A stretch of DNA of 64,000 nucleotides from Plazaster borealis (GCA_021014325.1 CM037462.1:9034501-9098500), one strand, 5' to 3'. Numbered from the stretch's first letter, positions 1 to 11,827 are shown. The notes: generated from the sequence alone by a model not told the origin. Translations and numbers: made by a program.

Positions 1-616
1 GATGCTTAATTGGGGTCTTTGTAGGTGGATACAAATTGTTGTGGAAAAAAATTGAGTGTAAAAATTGGCTGATGAATTATTGGTGAATCTTCCCCAGTGA
101 AACCCCCCCCCCCATACTTCACCCATAATCATGTTAATGCCTTTGCATGGAAAAGACTAAATTTATGTTCTTATTTGTTTTGCCATTCCTGATCAGAGAT
201 CCGATGATAGGAATTAGACCGCATTCACAAATGTATGTGTAGCCCCCTTTTAATCGTGCAGTTTCAATTTTCGATTGCTGTGCATCAATGCAATGTGAAT
301 CAAACTGAGGCTTGAGTCTGCAATTAGTCTGGTGCCCGAGTTACACACCCACATCAGAGAACTTTTCCTAGCTTCTCCTTCCCATGTGAACATGATCTAA
401 CTGCAGGAAGGATACCACACAAATGTGAAGCACACAAGTTGCTTTTTATAAGCTAAGCAGATATTAGCAAGGAACTTGTCCCAGGCACTGTACAGCATGT
501 TTCATTTTGGCTTATACATGTAACCTGTTTATGCTAAGCAAATAATTGTCTGCTTAGCAAATTCTTTTGACCAACAGCTTTTTCCCACAGAAGCTACATT
601 AAGCAGGCGTGATAGT
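1..616. other. No gene recognised; 5' flank or intron of RANBP3
   Basis: I see no exon that I can assign to RANBP3 here, although the gene must extend to the left because its first visible exon begins mid-codon. Positions about 430-560 carry scattered GCTAAGCA/TGCTTAGCA motifs like those in the GGGCCC-ended foldback family found elsewhere in the window. A run of C occurs at about 105-114. The rest is plain A+T-rich sequence. Confidence 0.4.
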
Positions 617-1000
617 GAATAGTCTGTTTGTAAACAAATTTTGTGTACTCCACCAAAAAAAAACAGTTAAAAAATTTCAAAAAATTCCAAGTTCTCTATT
701 TAGGCCTAGCTAGAAAGCACGGACAGCGTCAAATTACCCTGGGTTGATTCTTTGAATTAAAAGAAAATCCATTAATGACTGTCCCTTTAAGAATTCCCAC
801 AGGAATTTTAAATTATTCTCTCAGGCTTGTTGGGGTAATAGCCACTCCTGGATGAAATCTTTCATGTCTTTCACACATGGCTTGGCGAGTTGGACTAATC
901 AGATGGCTGAGACTATTTAAAAGGGATTGTGTTCACAAACAAAAAATATCACTCGCTATTATAAAATGTACTGTTAGAAACAGTACGATGGTGTAAGCAT
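617..1000 (+). repeat. Dispersed repeat, copy 1 (partner at 9509-9907)
   Basis: This segment is collinear with 9509-9907 over roughly 390 bp. Shared landmarks in the same order are CTGTTTGTAAACAAATTTTG, GGTTGATTCTTT, CCATTAATGACTG, ATAGCCACTCCTGG and GTACTGTT(A/G)GAAACAGT. It has diverged by substitutions and small indels. No open frame or terminal inverted repeat is clear, so the class is unknown. Confidence 0.7.
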
Positions 1001-1333
1001 GTGCGTAGAATCTGAGGGTGTTACTGATTGGTTTTAAACAGAGCCATGAAAGTGGACCCAGTGTTATTAAAATGGCCCCTTTTTGTTTTCCATGGTAAAG
1101 GTATTGTCTGATTAAGATCAACCTATTACATGTATGTGGTGTGCTCATCATGTTCACTGAAGTCGACCATAATTGATGTTCATTTTATTAAAAGTTTGTT
1201 GCATTTCACTTCATGTTGCCGCTTTATTATTTCCCCTCCCTGCAAATGCATGGAGTGTTGCCAACAGCGCCCTCGCCTGGTAATGCATGGAGCGAATGCA
1301 ACGCAAGGAAAAACGCACAAACAAAGTTTGATA

Positions 1334-1676
1334 TTAAAGGCCCTATACACTATTGGTAAGATCGAAAAACACAATGCTCACAGATTCACACATAACTTAC
1401 ACGATTTAAAGTAAGTAATGGTAGAAAGGGTTCCTTAAAATATTTCTGCCTAAATTGCTATCGTTTCTGAGAAATGAATAAAACAATAGTTTTTATCACG
1501 CGCGATAATTTGAAAAAAACAGAAAACACATAAGGTCTCTTTTCACTATTTTCTCGTGACCTCAATGACCAATTGAGCTCAAACTTTCACAGGTTTGATT
1601 GTTCATACATATGTTGAATCACACAAAATGTGGACACTGATTTTGAGCTGTTACCAAAAGTGTACAATACCTTTAA
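1334..1676. mobile_element. TTAAAG-ended inverted-repeat element (MITE), diverged copy
   Basis: The left end reads TTAAAGGCCCTATACACTAT and the right end reads AAGTGTACAATACCTTTAA, forming imperfect terminal inverted repeats. Internal landmarks shared with the better copies (31669-32039, 53373-53702) include GACCAATTGAGC, TTTCACAGGTTTG and CATATGTTG. There is no coding capacity, so it would be non-autonomous. TTAA is present at both ends, but because the ends are palindromic a TA duplication cannot be excluded. Confidence 0.7.
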
Positions 1677-1806
1677 AATGGATGGGTTTTGCATAATGTC
1701 AAGAGTAGATTTTGGTGACCTTAAAACAATTAAGTGCAGTTATTTGTAAGAAATCAGAAATGTTACCCATTGAGAAAGACTCTGCTAATGTGGAAATTTT
1801 AGGCCT

Positions 1807-2750
1807 TTAAAGGCATCGTACATGTTGTGAGAAACGACTCCCTCTGAAGTAACGTAGTTTTTGAGAAAGAGGTAATTTCTCACTAAAATAATAAAAACTT
1901 CTTGCAAGAATTTTTTATTCCTATCTGAAAGCACACAAATCGTCACCGACGCCACGAACAGACACACACGTAGATACCAATAAAAAGTAGCAATCGGAGA
2001 AAACAGCATTTCAAGTTGAATGTTTTTCTAAACCAAGCTTTCGTACAAATTCCGGGGTATTTTGCAACTAGTTTTCTTACAGTGGGGACTTGATGCTTTG
2101 AACTTAATATATACGGTGCTTTTGTCTGCTTTTAGTCCTAAATTAATAAGCAATGAAGTAAGAAAGGTGTGTGTCAGTTCGTGGCGACGAAAATTTACGC
2201 AACCAGGCCTTTTACGTCGCCACGAACTGACACCATCCAATGTATTACAATGCGTGTGTGTCAGTTCGTGAAAATGTAGGTCACGCGCGCTACACACCAA
2301 GGTTGGTGTCAGTTCGTGGAAACGTTTTTTCCACTTTTGAGGTTTGTGCGCGCCGTGTGTTGCAATGGTAAATTGAACCTTTGTGTCAGTTCGTGGAAAC
2401 GAAAAGTGTCAGTTTCGGTGCAAAGTTGCCTAGCCTCATCATCGTAATTAAAAAAGTAAAGCTCCTGAAGCGTCGAAACTTCATGAAATTGTAGGCCTTG
2501 GTTAACATTGTCCAAACATGCACAAAACTGAAAACTAAAAAAAAAGTGGTTTTGTACACATGGTGTCAGTTCGTGGTGTCGGTGACGAAATTTGTACAAC
2601 AAGGGTGTTTTTTCTTTCATCATTTTCTTGCAACTTCGATGACCAATTGAGCCCAAATTTTCACAGGCTTGTTATTTTATGCATATGTTGGGATACACCA
2701 AGTGAGATTACTGGTCTTTGACAATTACCAAACGTGTATGATGCCGTTAA
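1807..2750. mobile_element. TTAAAG-ended MITE interrupted by a second element
   Basis: The outer ends TTAAAGGCATCGTACA and TGTATGATGCCGTTAA form the inverted repeats. The body matches the family consensus up to GAAAGCACACAAAT (ending at 1940) and resumes with AAATTTGTACAACAAGGGTG at 2588. The 647 bp between belong to another element. Compared with 31669-32039, the left arm lacks part of the segment after the terminus. Confidence 0.8.
1941..2587. mobile_element. Inverted-repeat element nested in a MITE, AAAT target duplication
   Basis: The left end CGTCACCGACGCCACGAAC and the reverse complement of the right end (GTTCGTGGTGTCGGTGACG) match over about 25 bp with two differences. AAAT is present directly on both sides (1937-1940 and 2588-2591), and removing the element restores the host MITE sequence, so the boundaries are exact. 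Inside, the subterminal motif GTGTCAGTTCGTGG recurs in direct orientation near 2170, 2258, 2306 and 2385, and inverted near 2220. There is no coding sequence. The superfamily is not recognised. Confidence 0.85.
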
Positions 2751-3053
2751 CAATGTTTGCATTTACACCACAGGTCATTTTGGGCGGTAAAGCAGTTTGC
2801 AACATTTAATTTTCCCTTTTTGTTTTCCAAATCGAAAATTGGTGAGAAATCTTGACGTTCCCTCGCCCCAAAGAAAAATAAAACAAATAAATAAATAAAC
2901 TGTGTTTTGAACTGATGGACATTTTAAATTAGATCTATGTGGGATAGAAAATTATAAAAATCAATTGAGGCGTTGGGCAAAACCCGTCCATATTCCCAAA
3001 AAATGCTAGTATATCCGTGTAGCTCACAAACTCACTTCTTGTTTTATTACTAG

Positions 3054-6000
3054 ACGGCAGACAACGCAACCCAGAAGATGGTTCTGTGGAGGTGTCATCA
3101 TCCTCATCATCTGCCACTGCCTCTGCCCCTCCCTGCCCCACAGAAGGAGCCGATCATCCCCCCACCATGACGGAGAGTAGCGCAGAGGCCAGCACCAACG
3201 GCAAACCCAAAACAAACTATTTTATCAAACTCTCCAACAACGACACGAGTCGAGACACCGGGTTCGGCGTCTTTGGAAGTTTCTCCGACACAAAGGGTAA
3301 CTTTGGAAAGCAGCAGAACGGAGCCACAGAAGAGAACTACTTCTTACAGTTTGCTAAAGTAGACAGCAGGTATGGTGGAATTTTTGGAAAATATATGGCC
3401 TCGGGTAATAGAACCTCAATGTGATCACTCACAGATCATCGGGAAGCATAGACATGCACTTGTGACCTCATCAGGGCCTAGCCTAGAATTACACGGAGGC
3501 CATGGCCTCTGTTGCCCCTGGTCTTGGCCTTGGTGACCCTGTAAAAGTTTCCCATAGACTTAAAGATTTTACAATGAAAGTGCCCTTTGCAAAATGAAAA
3601 TGAAAAAGATGAAGTTTCAGGACTGCGGGGCACAAATTTGGTTGGAAATCCACAAGACTGCAGGGCTTGTAGCTCAATATTTTCACTGGACCAGAATTTG
3701 TCCTAAAAGACCAAATCAAGGTGAAAAAAATTTCTTTACAGTTTAACATATAAACTGTATTTAACAAGTATATATTCAAGATTTATCTCATTTGTCTCAT
3801 ATTGGTTAGTATACTTCAATGCTCAACAGAATTCAAAGATGTTTAATAGATTTGAAATCAACATGTGAACATAAACTTTTTTGTTAAAGATATTACAAGG
3901 TGAGGTTTTTTTATTCAATTAACATCAATATCAATATAAACACTGCTCCTGCCTAAGCACATTGTTGCTTTGCTATAATTTGTTGTTATGTACTGCCTTG
4001 CAAATAAACACATCCCCAACACACTGCATATTGTTGGAAAGAGCACCTAATTCTCCTTTACAAGACATACACATTTTGCCATGTTTTTCATCTGATGGTA
4101 CTAGTAGCAAGAGTATAAAGAAAGACACTTACTTATTGTTCATCTAAATGTTTTCCCGTAGTCAGATGATTACGGCGCTTTTGTGTTCTGCGGGAAATCT
4201 CATATTAGGCATATGGGTATAAGACTTACAATATATCGACTGTAGAGGGCCATTTATCAAAAAAATAACTTAAAATCATTCTTTATGGTGTTTTTTTTGT
4301 GTTTCCCTCTTTTATCTTTTCATTTGGGTTTTTTCAGCAGCAGTAAAGAGGCCACAGAAAGTCCAAAGGCTCTGAGTAACTCCAGTAATTCATTTGTATT
4401 TGGACAAAAGATGGATGAAAGAGTGTCTGTAAGTTTCTAAAGATACAAATATATTATTGTTCACCCGTACTCCCTAAATATCCAACACCATTATGTGTCA
4501 GGCACTTCTCGGAAAGTTGATAGTAAAGATACATGTTTAACGTTTAATAATAAACCTTTATCATGCTGTGGTCATTTGTGTCTGGTACCCTGCACACAGA
4601 GTGGTAGTGGAAGTTCAAATCCTCATATCAAGAAAGGGACTAGGGGTTGTTTTCACAAAACTCTTCCTAACTTAGGACTAGTCCTAGGCAATGCTAAGAG
4701 ATAGGACTAGTTAAGACCAGTTACTGGTCCTAACTTCAGTCAAGACTAGTCTTATCTCTTTGTGAAATCGGCCCCAGGTATCTTTTCCTACCAGCTCTTG
4801 TTTGGTCACATTGGGTCATGAAGATGAAAAGCAAGATGGCCGTGTCTTGATAAAGGTCATGAATGGAAAGGGCCCTTTTCCAAGCTTCATTGTATTTTCG
4901 TTACGTTTGCATTTAGTGAAGCCACTGGGTCCACATAAAAATAGCTTTTTCCATACCTTGGCGTACGTGTAGGTTACGGCTCCGGGCTTCGTTTGATGTT
5001 GGGAACACCGTACAAAGTGTGCACTGCTCCAAAATTGATGGCGAAGCCCAAGCCGAGGTTTGGGAAAAGGCCCAGGCCTGTAATTTATCAGTATTTTTCC
5101 TGATTTCAGGATTTTTCCTTGATTTGCCTTGGCTCTCAGAATTCCCGGAAGAGGCGATCTCGCCATCACAGAAACGAAAGACTTAGCTCTTGTTATGATC
5201 AAACCTGGGCCCAATTTCATAAAGCTGCTTAGCAGAAAATTCTGCTCAGCAAATTTCTTTGCTAAGCAAGAAATGCGTGGGGTACCAGTCACAGCAATGG
5301 AAACTATATGGTATTTTGGCCGGTAACCTATTTTTCTTAAGCAAGAGTTTTCTGTGCTTAGCAAGTTTTGTGCTTACATGCTTTATGAAATTAAGCCCTG
5401 TTGATTTCTGTTCATCATGTTCATGGTGATGTAAAGAGTCAATAAACCTCTGAAATATAACATCCTATTTTTTCAGGGAGCTTCATCTCCGGACCAAGAG
5501 GATACTGTTGTCAAAGTTTTCAGGACTTGTAATTTTCATAAAATCTGACCTGTCGTCATAATTATTGTTATATTTTCATATTTTGTGACAGAGCCCACCG
5601 AAAAAGGAAGGAGAGTTACAAACTGCCGCTCAGTTTGCGTTCGGTAAAAGCGAAACAAGTCCTGAAGTACCTACAATGGTAAGCATTTGCAAAAATACCT
5701 TTGTCTTGTTCCCTGCGTGCAGTAGGAATGAAAGCTGGTTTTCATTTCTTGTCGAACATGGGATCTGACTATTTTGCCCTGCAAGTCTGGGCAGCTCCAT
5801 GGTTACTCATGTGACCTCAGGTACCAGAAATCTTGCTTTGTTTATGAATTTTCGTTACTTGCTATGTTGACATTTGTTATCTTCAAAAGCAAATCTCAAA
5901 CATTAAAACCCTCCTGCTGTTTGTAACATTGTCAAGAGAGTTGGCAAACCGTTTAAGAATCATTGCACAGGTTCTGTATGGTGGCACAACTGTGCACAGA

Positions 6001-9000
6001 TTGAACTGTGAATAGGTGTGTACTATGTGATCTTTATTTACCACACAATGATATATTGCAGGCTGGATTAGTTGATCCATCATTCAAAACCACAGTAGAT
6101 GATATTGAATGGTCAGAACCACAGTAGATGATATTGAATGGTCAGACAGTAGAAGGGTTGACTGTGTACTGTGTAGATGCATTTACCATATAATTTCATA
6201 TTGCAGTATATCATTCAAAACCACAGTAGATGATATTGAATGGTCAGACAGTAGGAGGGTTGACTGTGTACTGTGTAGATGCAGTCATCCCTATTTTATT
6301 GTTGGCTGGCATACTTTATCATTCACAGTGGATGTTATTGATTGGTCAAACAGTAGGAGGGTTGAATGTACTGTGTAGATGCATTTACCACATGTTGTCA
6401 TATTGTAAACTGGCTTAGTTTCTCTATCATTCACTGTGGATTGATTGGTCAGACAGTAGGAGGGTTGACTGTGTACTATTGTAGATGCATTTACCACATG
6501 TTATCATATTGTAAGCTGGCATACGTTACCATTCAAAACCACAGTGGATGATATTGAATGGTTAGACAGTAGGAGGGTTGACTGTGTACCGTGTGGATGC
6601 ATTCACCACATGATATACATGTACTGAAGGCTTGCATATTTTAAATATCCTTCAAAACCACTGTGGGAGAATGGGAGAAAAGCAACATGGCTGCACAATG
6701 TTGAAAATTTGTGCTCATAATGATCATTACAGCTTGATCTAAAGCTTGGTAGAATTTTCGTTTTGTCTCTTCTCAAACTAGTATTTTAATTTTTTTTGAA
6801 AACTTGTTTTAATTTGTTGCTGCAGTCCAACACATCTGACAGTGAGTCACCTGGAGCCCTACAAGGTAAAAATCGCTTCTAAAATCAAATCTTTGTTAAA
6901 TTCGTGCGTCTAAAGATTTCTTGAAAAGGGGGAATTAGCTGTTGCAAACTGCTAACCAACCAAAATGCAAAATGCTATAAATGCAAAAACTGTAATGGCC
7001 TTGCGTTTCAACCATTGTAGACTCTTTCTCTTTTTAGCCTTTTTGAAAGACTCTGTTAGGGCTGATGACGCCATGTTTCAAATGTTTCTATGAAAGAGTA
7101 TAAAATTAAATGGCATTTTACACCATTTTAACATGAGGTTGGAGACGAGTAATTTGTTCCCCACTTTCATGAGGACTCTATTGGAAAAATATACCTTGGA
7201 GTTTCTCTGTAATTGCAGACAAGGGATAGGAATATATGTGCTCTTCCAAAAACCAATGATTTATCATACTTTGAATGCTACATTGAATTATTTTGTTTTT
7301 CAGCAGACACCCCTTGTAAGTCGCTTGTAGAGAGCGCCTGTGCTTATGAGAAAGCCAAGAAGAGCAGTGAGGTGACATTCCAGAAGGTGACAAATAAGAC
7401 GGGAGAGGAAGATGAGGAAAACGTTTTCCAGGTCAGTGAAAGGTCGTGCCTCCCAGGTGATTTTGAGGTCATTTTTAAGTTGACGCCTCCTGGTTGGTTT
7501 AAGGCCATGTTCTATGGGCCATTTAAAGGTTATTTTAGGTCAAGTCTTGTCCGGTGTTGCTTGACTTATTACAATGTTGTAGGTCATGAAAAGGTCTTGT
7601 TTTCAGGTCAGTACGTGTCACAGGTCAGTACAAGGTCAAAAGCAATGTGATGAAGTCATTTCATATTGCTGTGTGGATCCAAGTCGACATTGTTGAAATT
7701 TGATCTCTTGGTAATTAAAAGGTTAATGACCTTAAGTTTTGGAGGCCAAAGGTTAAAGACAAATTAAAAAATGATGTTAAACGTGCACAAATCATTTTCT
7801 GAATCTGTTGATTATTTAACTCTAAATAATTTATTATGACCTATTTATCATGATTTTGTTTTTCTGGTGATGAACTTTCTTATTGTGTATGTTTTACCCC
7901 ACCCCACTCTGTGGTAAGCGCTGTATACTATGTGCTTTCCCGAGTCCTATGGAAAAAATCCACAGGATTTGACCCCATGACCCCTGCCATTCCAGAGCAG
8001 ATGTCTTACCACTAGACCACCAAGTAGCATGCCTTTGGATTTTTTTCTCAAAAGGACTCGGGAGGGGGGGGGGATAGCACTGGGTATACAGTGCTTATCA
8101 TACAACGGAACCTAAATGTTATTCTTCATTCCAGATGCAATTATTACATTTATCAAAATTAATGTCAGTTATGACTACTGAGGTATTTTGGGTTTTATAT
8201 GAAGGATGTTCATACGCTAGCATGAATTATATATGTTTCATATTTGCTTTGTTTTTCTTTTCTGGTTATTGATGTGGGTCTTCTTCATTTCCATGTGTTT
8301 AGGTCATTTTTATAGCTGATTTGCATATATGGTTGACTTATTTACTTTTATTTTTGTTCCATCAATTTTTCGTCATATAATTTTACCTTTTAATGGTTTC
8401 CTGAAATATTTAGATATTTAATTTATTTCATGTTTTTTATGCTTCTTATTTGATGATACCTATTAGTGGAGGTTAACCGCTTTTGATTGTCAGTAAATAA
8501 TTAAATAAATAAATATTTACAATGCTCAGCTTACTCGTGCTAAGATTCATATTTATGTATTTAAGGCTTACATTTTCCTGTAGTACTTGTTATCTGTCAT
8601 GTACATGTAACATGTATATTTGTTTGTTTGTCATCAGTCCTTTGTTCTGTGTCCTGTCTCCGTTTGTCTGTCAAAAGGTTAGGGTACAACAGCAACGCTT
8701 CACCCAAACCTAAATGTTGCCTTGCTGAATCTGAATCTTAAACTTCATTCATCATAATTTCTTAATATAACTTGACTTTGTTTTGTAATTGTAAATGACG
8801 TCAGGATGAGATTGTAATCTGTGGACATGTACTTTGATGACGTGATTTAAAAAAAAGATGATAATAAATAATCTTGTTTTATTTGATTTGGTAGACCCAG
8901 TGTAAGCTTTATGTATTTGACGTCGAGAGACATGCTTGGCAGGAGAGGGGGCGGGGCTTACTTAGACTCAATGACCTTGTACCTTCATCTGCGGAGCAAG

Positions 9001-10757
9001 CATCAGCGGAACAATCATCACTTCAGTCGAGACTAGGTGAGTGTAGACATGATGCACCGTTTGGATTTAGAGATAGTAGACACTGTGGTTGACCTAAACA
9101 TGAACCAGTAGTTGCTTTGTTTTCAACGATACAGTCTCTGGATTGTTGATATTACTCCTGTTGTTTTGTTTTGGTTTTTTTCAGTGATGAGGACTCAGGG
9201 AAGTCTAAGAGTGGTGCTGAATACCAAAGTCTGGAGTGGAATGACCATCGAGAAACCGACGCTAAAAAATATACGTCTATCGGCAAGAGACGGAGAGAGC
9301 GATAGCATTAGAGTTTTCCTCATTGCCGTAAGTAGCTTTTTTTATAAATGAGATCGTTCAAGTTGAGGCTTTTTTCTCTGTTTTCTCAATATTCATGCTG
9401 GATGGGCATGGGCTCGGCATTGGTTGTTGGCTTGTGGCTACCCCTAAGGACATGTGGTTTCCCGGCCTTTATAACACTCGATGATGTCATGGTGCTGTTT
9501 TGAAAAATCTGTTTGTAAACAAATTTTGTTTACTCCACAAAAACAAACGGTTAACAAATCTCAAAATTACAAGTTCTCTATTGAGACCTAGCCAAATAGC
9601 ATGGAAAATGGTCAAATTACTCTTGGTTGATTCTTTAAATTAAAAAAGAAATCCATTAATGACTGCCCCTTTAGGAATTCCCACAGGATTTCTAAATAAA
9701 TCTCTTATCCTTGAGCTAATAGCCACTCCTGGCTGAAATCAATCACGTCTTCCACAGATGGCATCCACATGGTTTTGGCATTTTTGACTTTTTTTATTAT
9801 TGAGTCTGAAGGCTCTTATCACATGGTTTAGACTATTTGAAAGGGATTGTTTTCATACACAAAAAATATGATGCTCGATTGTAAAACGTACTGTTGGAAA
9901 CAGTTCAATTGAAGGTTAAGTCTATACGGCTTTCTCATCCTGCTTCTTGATTACTTTTTAATTTTTTTTTTTTTAGGCCTCGCCCAAAGATGCGGAGCAG
10001 ATCTACCGAGCGATCGAGTACAGGGTTCAGGAGCTGAAGCACGCCGAGCGAGAGAAGGACGACGGTGACGTACAAGAAGAAGAAGAGGAAGAAGATTGTA
10101 AAGACGAAGGAAGGAAGGATAAGACGTCCGTTCAGTATCCTGAATCTGTCGAGAGCGACGACTCGGTGTCAAATTCCAACTCACACGGGACTGACAGAAG
10201 TGAGTTATAAATCGAGACAGTAGAATATAACAGTGGGATTCTGTCTTAAGGATTGTAGACGATAATTTTTGTTTCATTTGCACCAAGGTCTTTTGTTCGT
10301 TAAATCAGTGGGTAAAAATCAGATAAACTCTCTCTTTAAATTGTCTTAATTTTTCTTGTAGCCTTCAGTGGCCATTTGGCCGTATGTTTAGACGGTTTTT
10401 CATAAAACAAAAAATAAATAAATAAATTAAAAGCAGTAAAGTTTGTCTTTAAGTCTATGTGAATACTTTGAAGGGAACAAAGGCCCAAAACAAAGGCCTT
10501 CACATTGAGTGACCATTTGGCCTCTTGTTGGCCAATTGTTCTTAAACAAATAAAATTAAAAAAAAATACGCTTTGGCTTTTTATTTTGAAGGGAACAAAG
10601 GCCAAATTCCAGGCTTGATTTTCAAAATTTATCAAGAAACTTGATTTATTTAAAAACTGCAGAGAATTACATGACTTATTTTCTTGCTTTCTGTTTTTTT
10701 CTAGGTTCGCCAGATCCAAGGATTGAGGGAGAGCCCCAGACACCACCGACTGTTTAA
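3054..10757 (+). CDS. RANBP3: Ran-binding protein 3 (3' part; N-terminal exons outside the window)
   Basis: Nuclear Ran-binding protein that in vertebrates acts as a cofactor of CRM1/exportin-1 export; the role here follows from homology. Coding exons: 3054-3369, 4338-4428, 5592-5678, 6826-6865, 7304-7431, 8895-9036, 9185-9327, 9977-10199, 10705-10757 (TAA). All have AG/GT borders and consistent phases, giving 407 residues in this window. The first exon begins mid-codon, so at least one exon lies to the left. Exons 1-2 encode TNYF- and FG-type motifs and FVFGQKMDERV, followed by SPPKKEG, as in vertebrate RANBP3. From exon 5 (TPCKSLVESACAYEKA) to exon 8 runs the RanBD1 fold, including QERGRGLLRLND and MRTQGSLRVVLNTKVW. 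The tail is rich in Glu/Asp and ends PQTPPTV. Introns hold a 117-bp satellite and several repeats. Exons 2 and 5 have tandem in-frame acceptors. Confidence 0.93.
3480..3760. repeat. Dispersed repeat with GCCTCxxTTGCCCCTGGT landmark
   Basis: In RANBP3 intron 1. The segment starting CGGAGGCCATGGCCTC with GTGACCCTGTAAAAGTTTCC resembles 22295-22440 (TTGCTCCTGGTCATTGCC, TGGTGCCCCTTGAAACTTTCC) and 50255-50370. The second half (CACAAGACTGCAGGGCTTGTAGCTC) resembles 51405-51465 and 43440-43505. No boundaries are clear. Confidence 0.5.
4643..4775. repeat. Foldback element with TAGGACTAGT-rich arms
   Basis: The ends GGGGTTGTTTTCACAAA and TTTGTGAAATCGGCCCC are inverted, and the interior (TTAGGACTAGTCCTAGGC ... 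GACTAGTCTTATCTC) is also self-complementary, so the whole 133 bp can fold. The ends resemble those of the GGGCCCAATTTCAT family. It lies in RANBP3 intron 2. Confidence 0.65.
5207..5400. mobile_element. GGGCCC-ended foldback MITE, copy 1
   Basis: GGGCCCAATTTCATAAAGC at the left and GCTTTATGAAATTAAGCCC at the right form terminal inverted repeats. The interior has repeated TTAGCA/TGCTAAG motifs and CAGCAATGGAAAC...GGTATTTTGGCCGGTAACC. Close relatives are at 17056-17215 and 44088-44285, with a more distant one at 57102-57232. Non-coding; in RANBP3 intron 2. Confidence 0.75.
6020..6670 (+). repeat. 117-bp-type satellite array, about six degenerate units
   Basis: RANBP3 intron 3 holds repeated units containing CACAGTAGATGATATTGAAT, GGTCAGACAGTAGGAGGGTT, GACTGTGTACTGTGTAGATG and CATTTACCACAT. 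Unit lengths vary around 100-117 bp. A 29-bp piece is immediately duplicated at about 6090-6145. The same unit forms a cleaner array on the opposite strand at 12390-12870 and short arrays at 30385-30612 and 35358-35585. Confidence 0.85.
7905..8105 (-). repeat. Degenerate tRNA-related SINE-like fragment with inverted flanks
   Basis: Read on the - strand, GGTCTAGTGGTAAGACATC (box A-like) is followed by GGTCATGGGGTCAAATCCTG (box B-like), as in a tRNA-derived SINE head. The flanks CCCAC..GTATAC..GTGCTT and GAGTCC / GGACTC are partly inverted. In RANBP3 intron 5. No tail is recognised. Confidence 0.45.
9509..9907 (+). repeat. Dispersed repeat, copy 2 (partner at 617-1000)
   Basis: Same orientation and order of landmarks as 617-1000, with an extra stretch around 9765-9830 (GGTTTTGGCATTTTTGAC). 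It lies in RANBP3 intron 7, so both copies flank or interrupt the same gene. Confidence 0.7.
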
Positions 10758-11389
10758 GAAGAAAAAACAGACACCGCTAATTTGTTTTCCATTGAGGGAT
10801 CTTTTTAAGAGTAGGGTCCTGGGACCTTCAAAGTAGACTTGCGTGTTTGACGTTGAAACTCTGAAAAGAGAAACTCTGAAAAATCGGATTGAGATTGCGT
10901 TACAAAGCCAAGAGAGGAGCGTTTTTGCGCAGTGTTTGAAGTAACTGTTGTGCTATGAACAGATTCATAGGAACTGATGATTACACTCCTTCAAGTTGTA
11001 CAGCCGCTGGAGTATTTTTGTTTTTGTTGAGATGACGTGTAAATATTGAAACTGTAAGGGCCGAATACTGCCCTCTGTTGATGCGGAAACCGATGACGAA
11101 CAGGAATGTTCATACCAAATCCAAAGAGTATTTTCATCAGTCGTTGGAAGAGTATTCAGGTTGTGACAGAGAAGACTTTTTCATTTGTGATGATGTCATC
11201 TCGGACTGAGACGCTTACATTGCCCGTCTCATTCTAAACAGAAAAAAAGTCTGGATGATGTTATGGGTGAAGAGGAGGACTGTCGTAGGACTAGAAATTA
11301 CCAGATTGTTTTATTTTTTATGTATTTTTTTGTTGTTAATAATTTTATACTAAGGTATTTCCAGATGTGTAGAGAACGGTATACCTCCA

Positions 11390-11827
11390 TTAAAGGTAGG
11401 GTCATACTTGGGTAATGATAAAAATATAAAAAATTGTGAAATTTTCTCTGAAAGCCTACTTGTTATAAAGATGGTGATGGTAGTAAGCATCCGGTTAAAC
11501 TATTTAGTCTGAAGCCTTCGTTGACTAGAAATCAATTAACGTATGTCTAAAAATTTGAATCTCCAAAGAGTCACCTGTGAAAGTTTCTGTAGTGTCTGTT
11601 TGAATGCTGCCCTCATGAGGTCAGAGATGTGGTTGGTACCCCTTTGTCACCTCGCTAAACGCGGATTGGTTTAAAGAAAATACCATGAAATTCTGTTGTT
11701 GTTTCTCAACAAGTAGGCACTGTATTCGACTGAAACTTTCACAGGTGAAATTGTATCTTTTATGATAATTTTACCTATAAATCAGTATTACATTGAAAAA
11801 AAAAACAAACGATGACCCTACCTTTAA
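11390..11827. mobile_element. TTAAAG-ended MITE in the RANBP3 3' flank
   Basis: The left end TTAAAGGTAGGGTCAT and the right end ATGACCCTACCTTTAA are perfect inverted repeats of 16 bp. The interior has no open frame. It begins about 630 bp after the RANBP3 stop, so it may lie in the 3' UTR. Related interior sequence (GAGTCACCTGTGAAAGTTTC) occurs near 28870, and related ends near 47110-47390. Confidence 0.8.

Noticed and set aside
4816..5364. 182-codon open frame on the - strand
   Set aside because: Runs antisense through a RANBP3 intron and into the GGGCCC foldback MITE (LAKKFAEQNFLLSSFMKLGP is MITE sequence). The same piece appears at 16956-17180.
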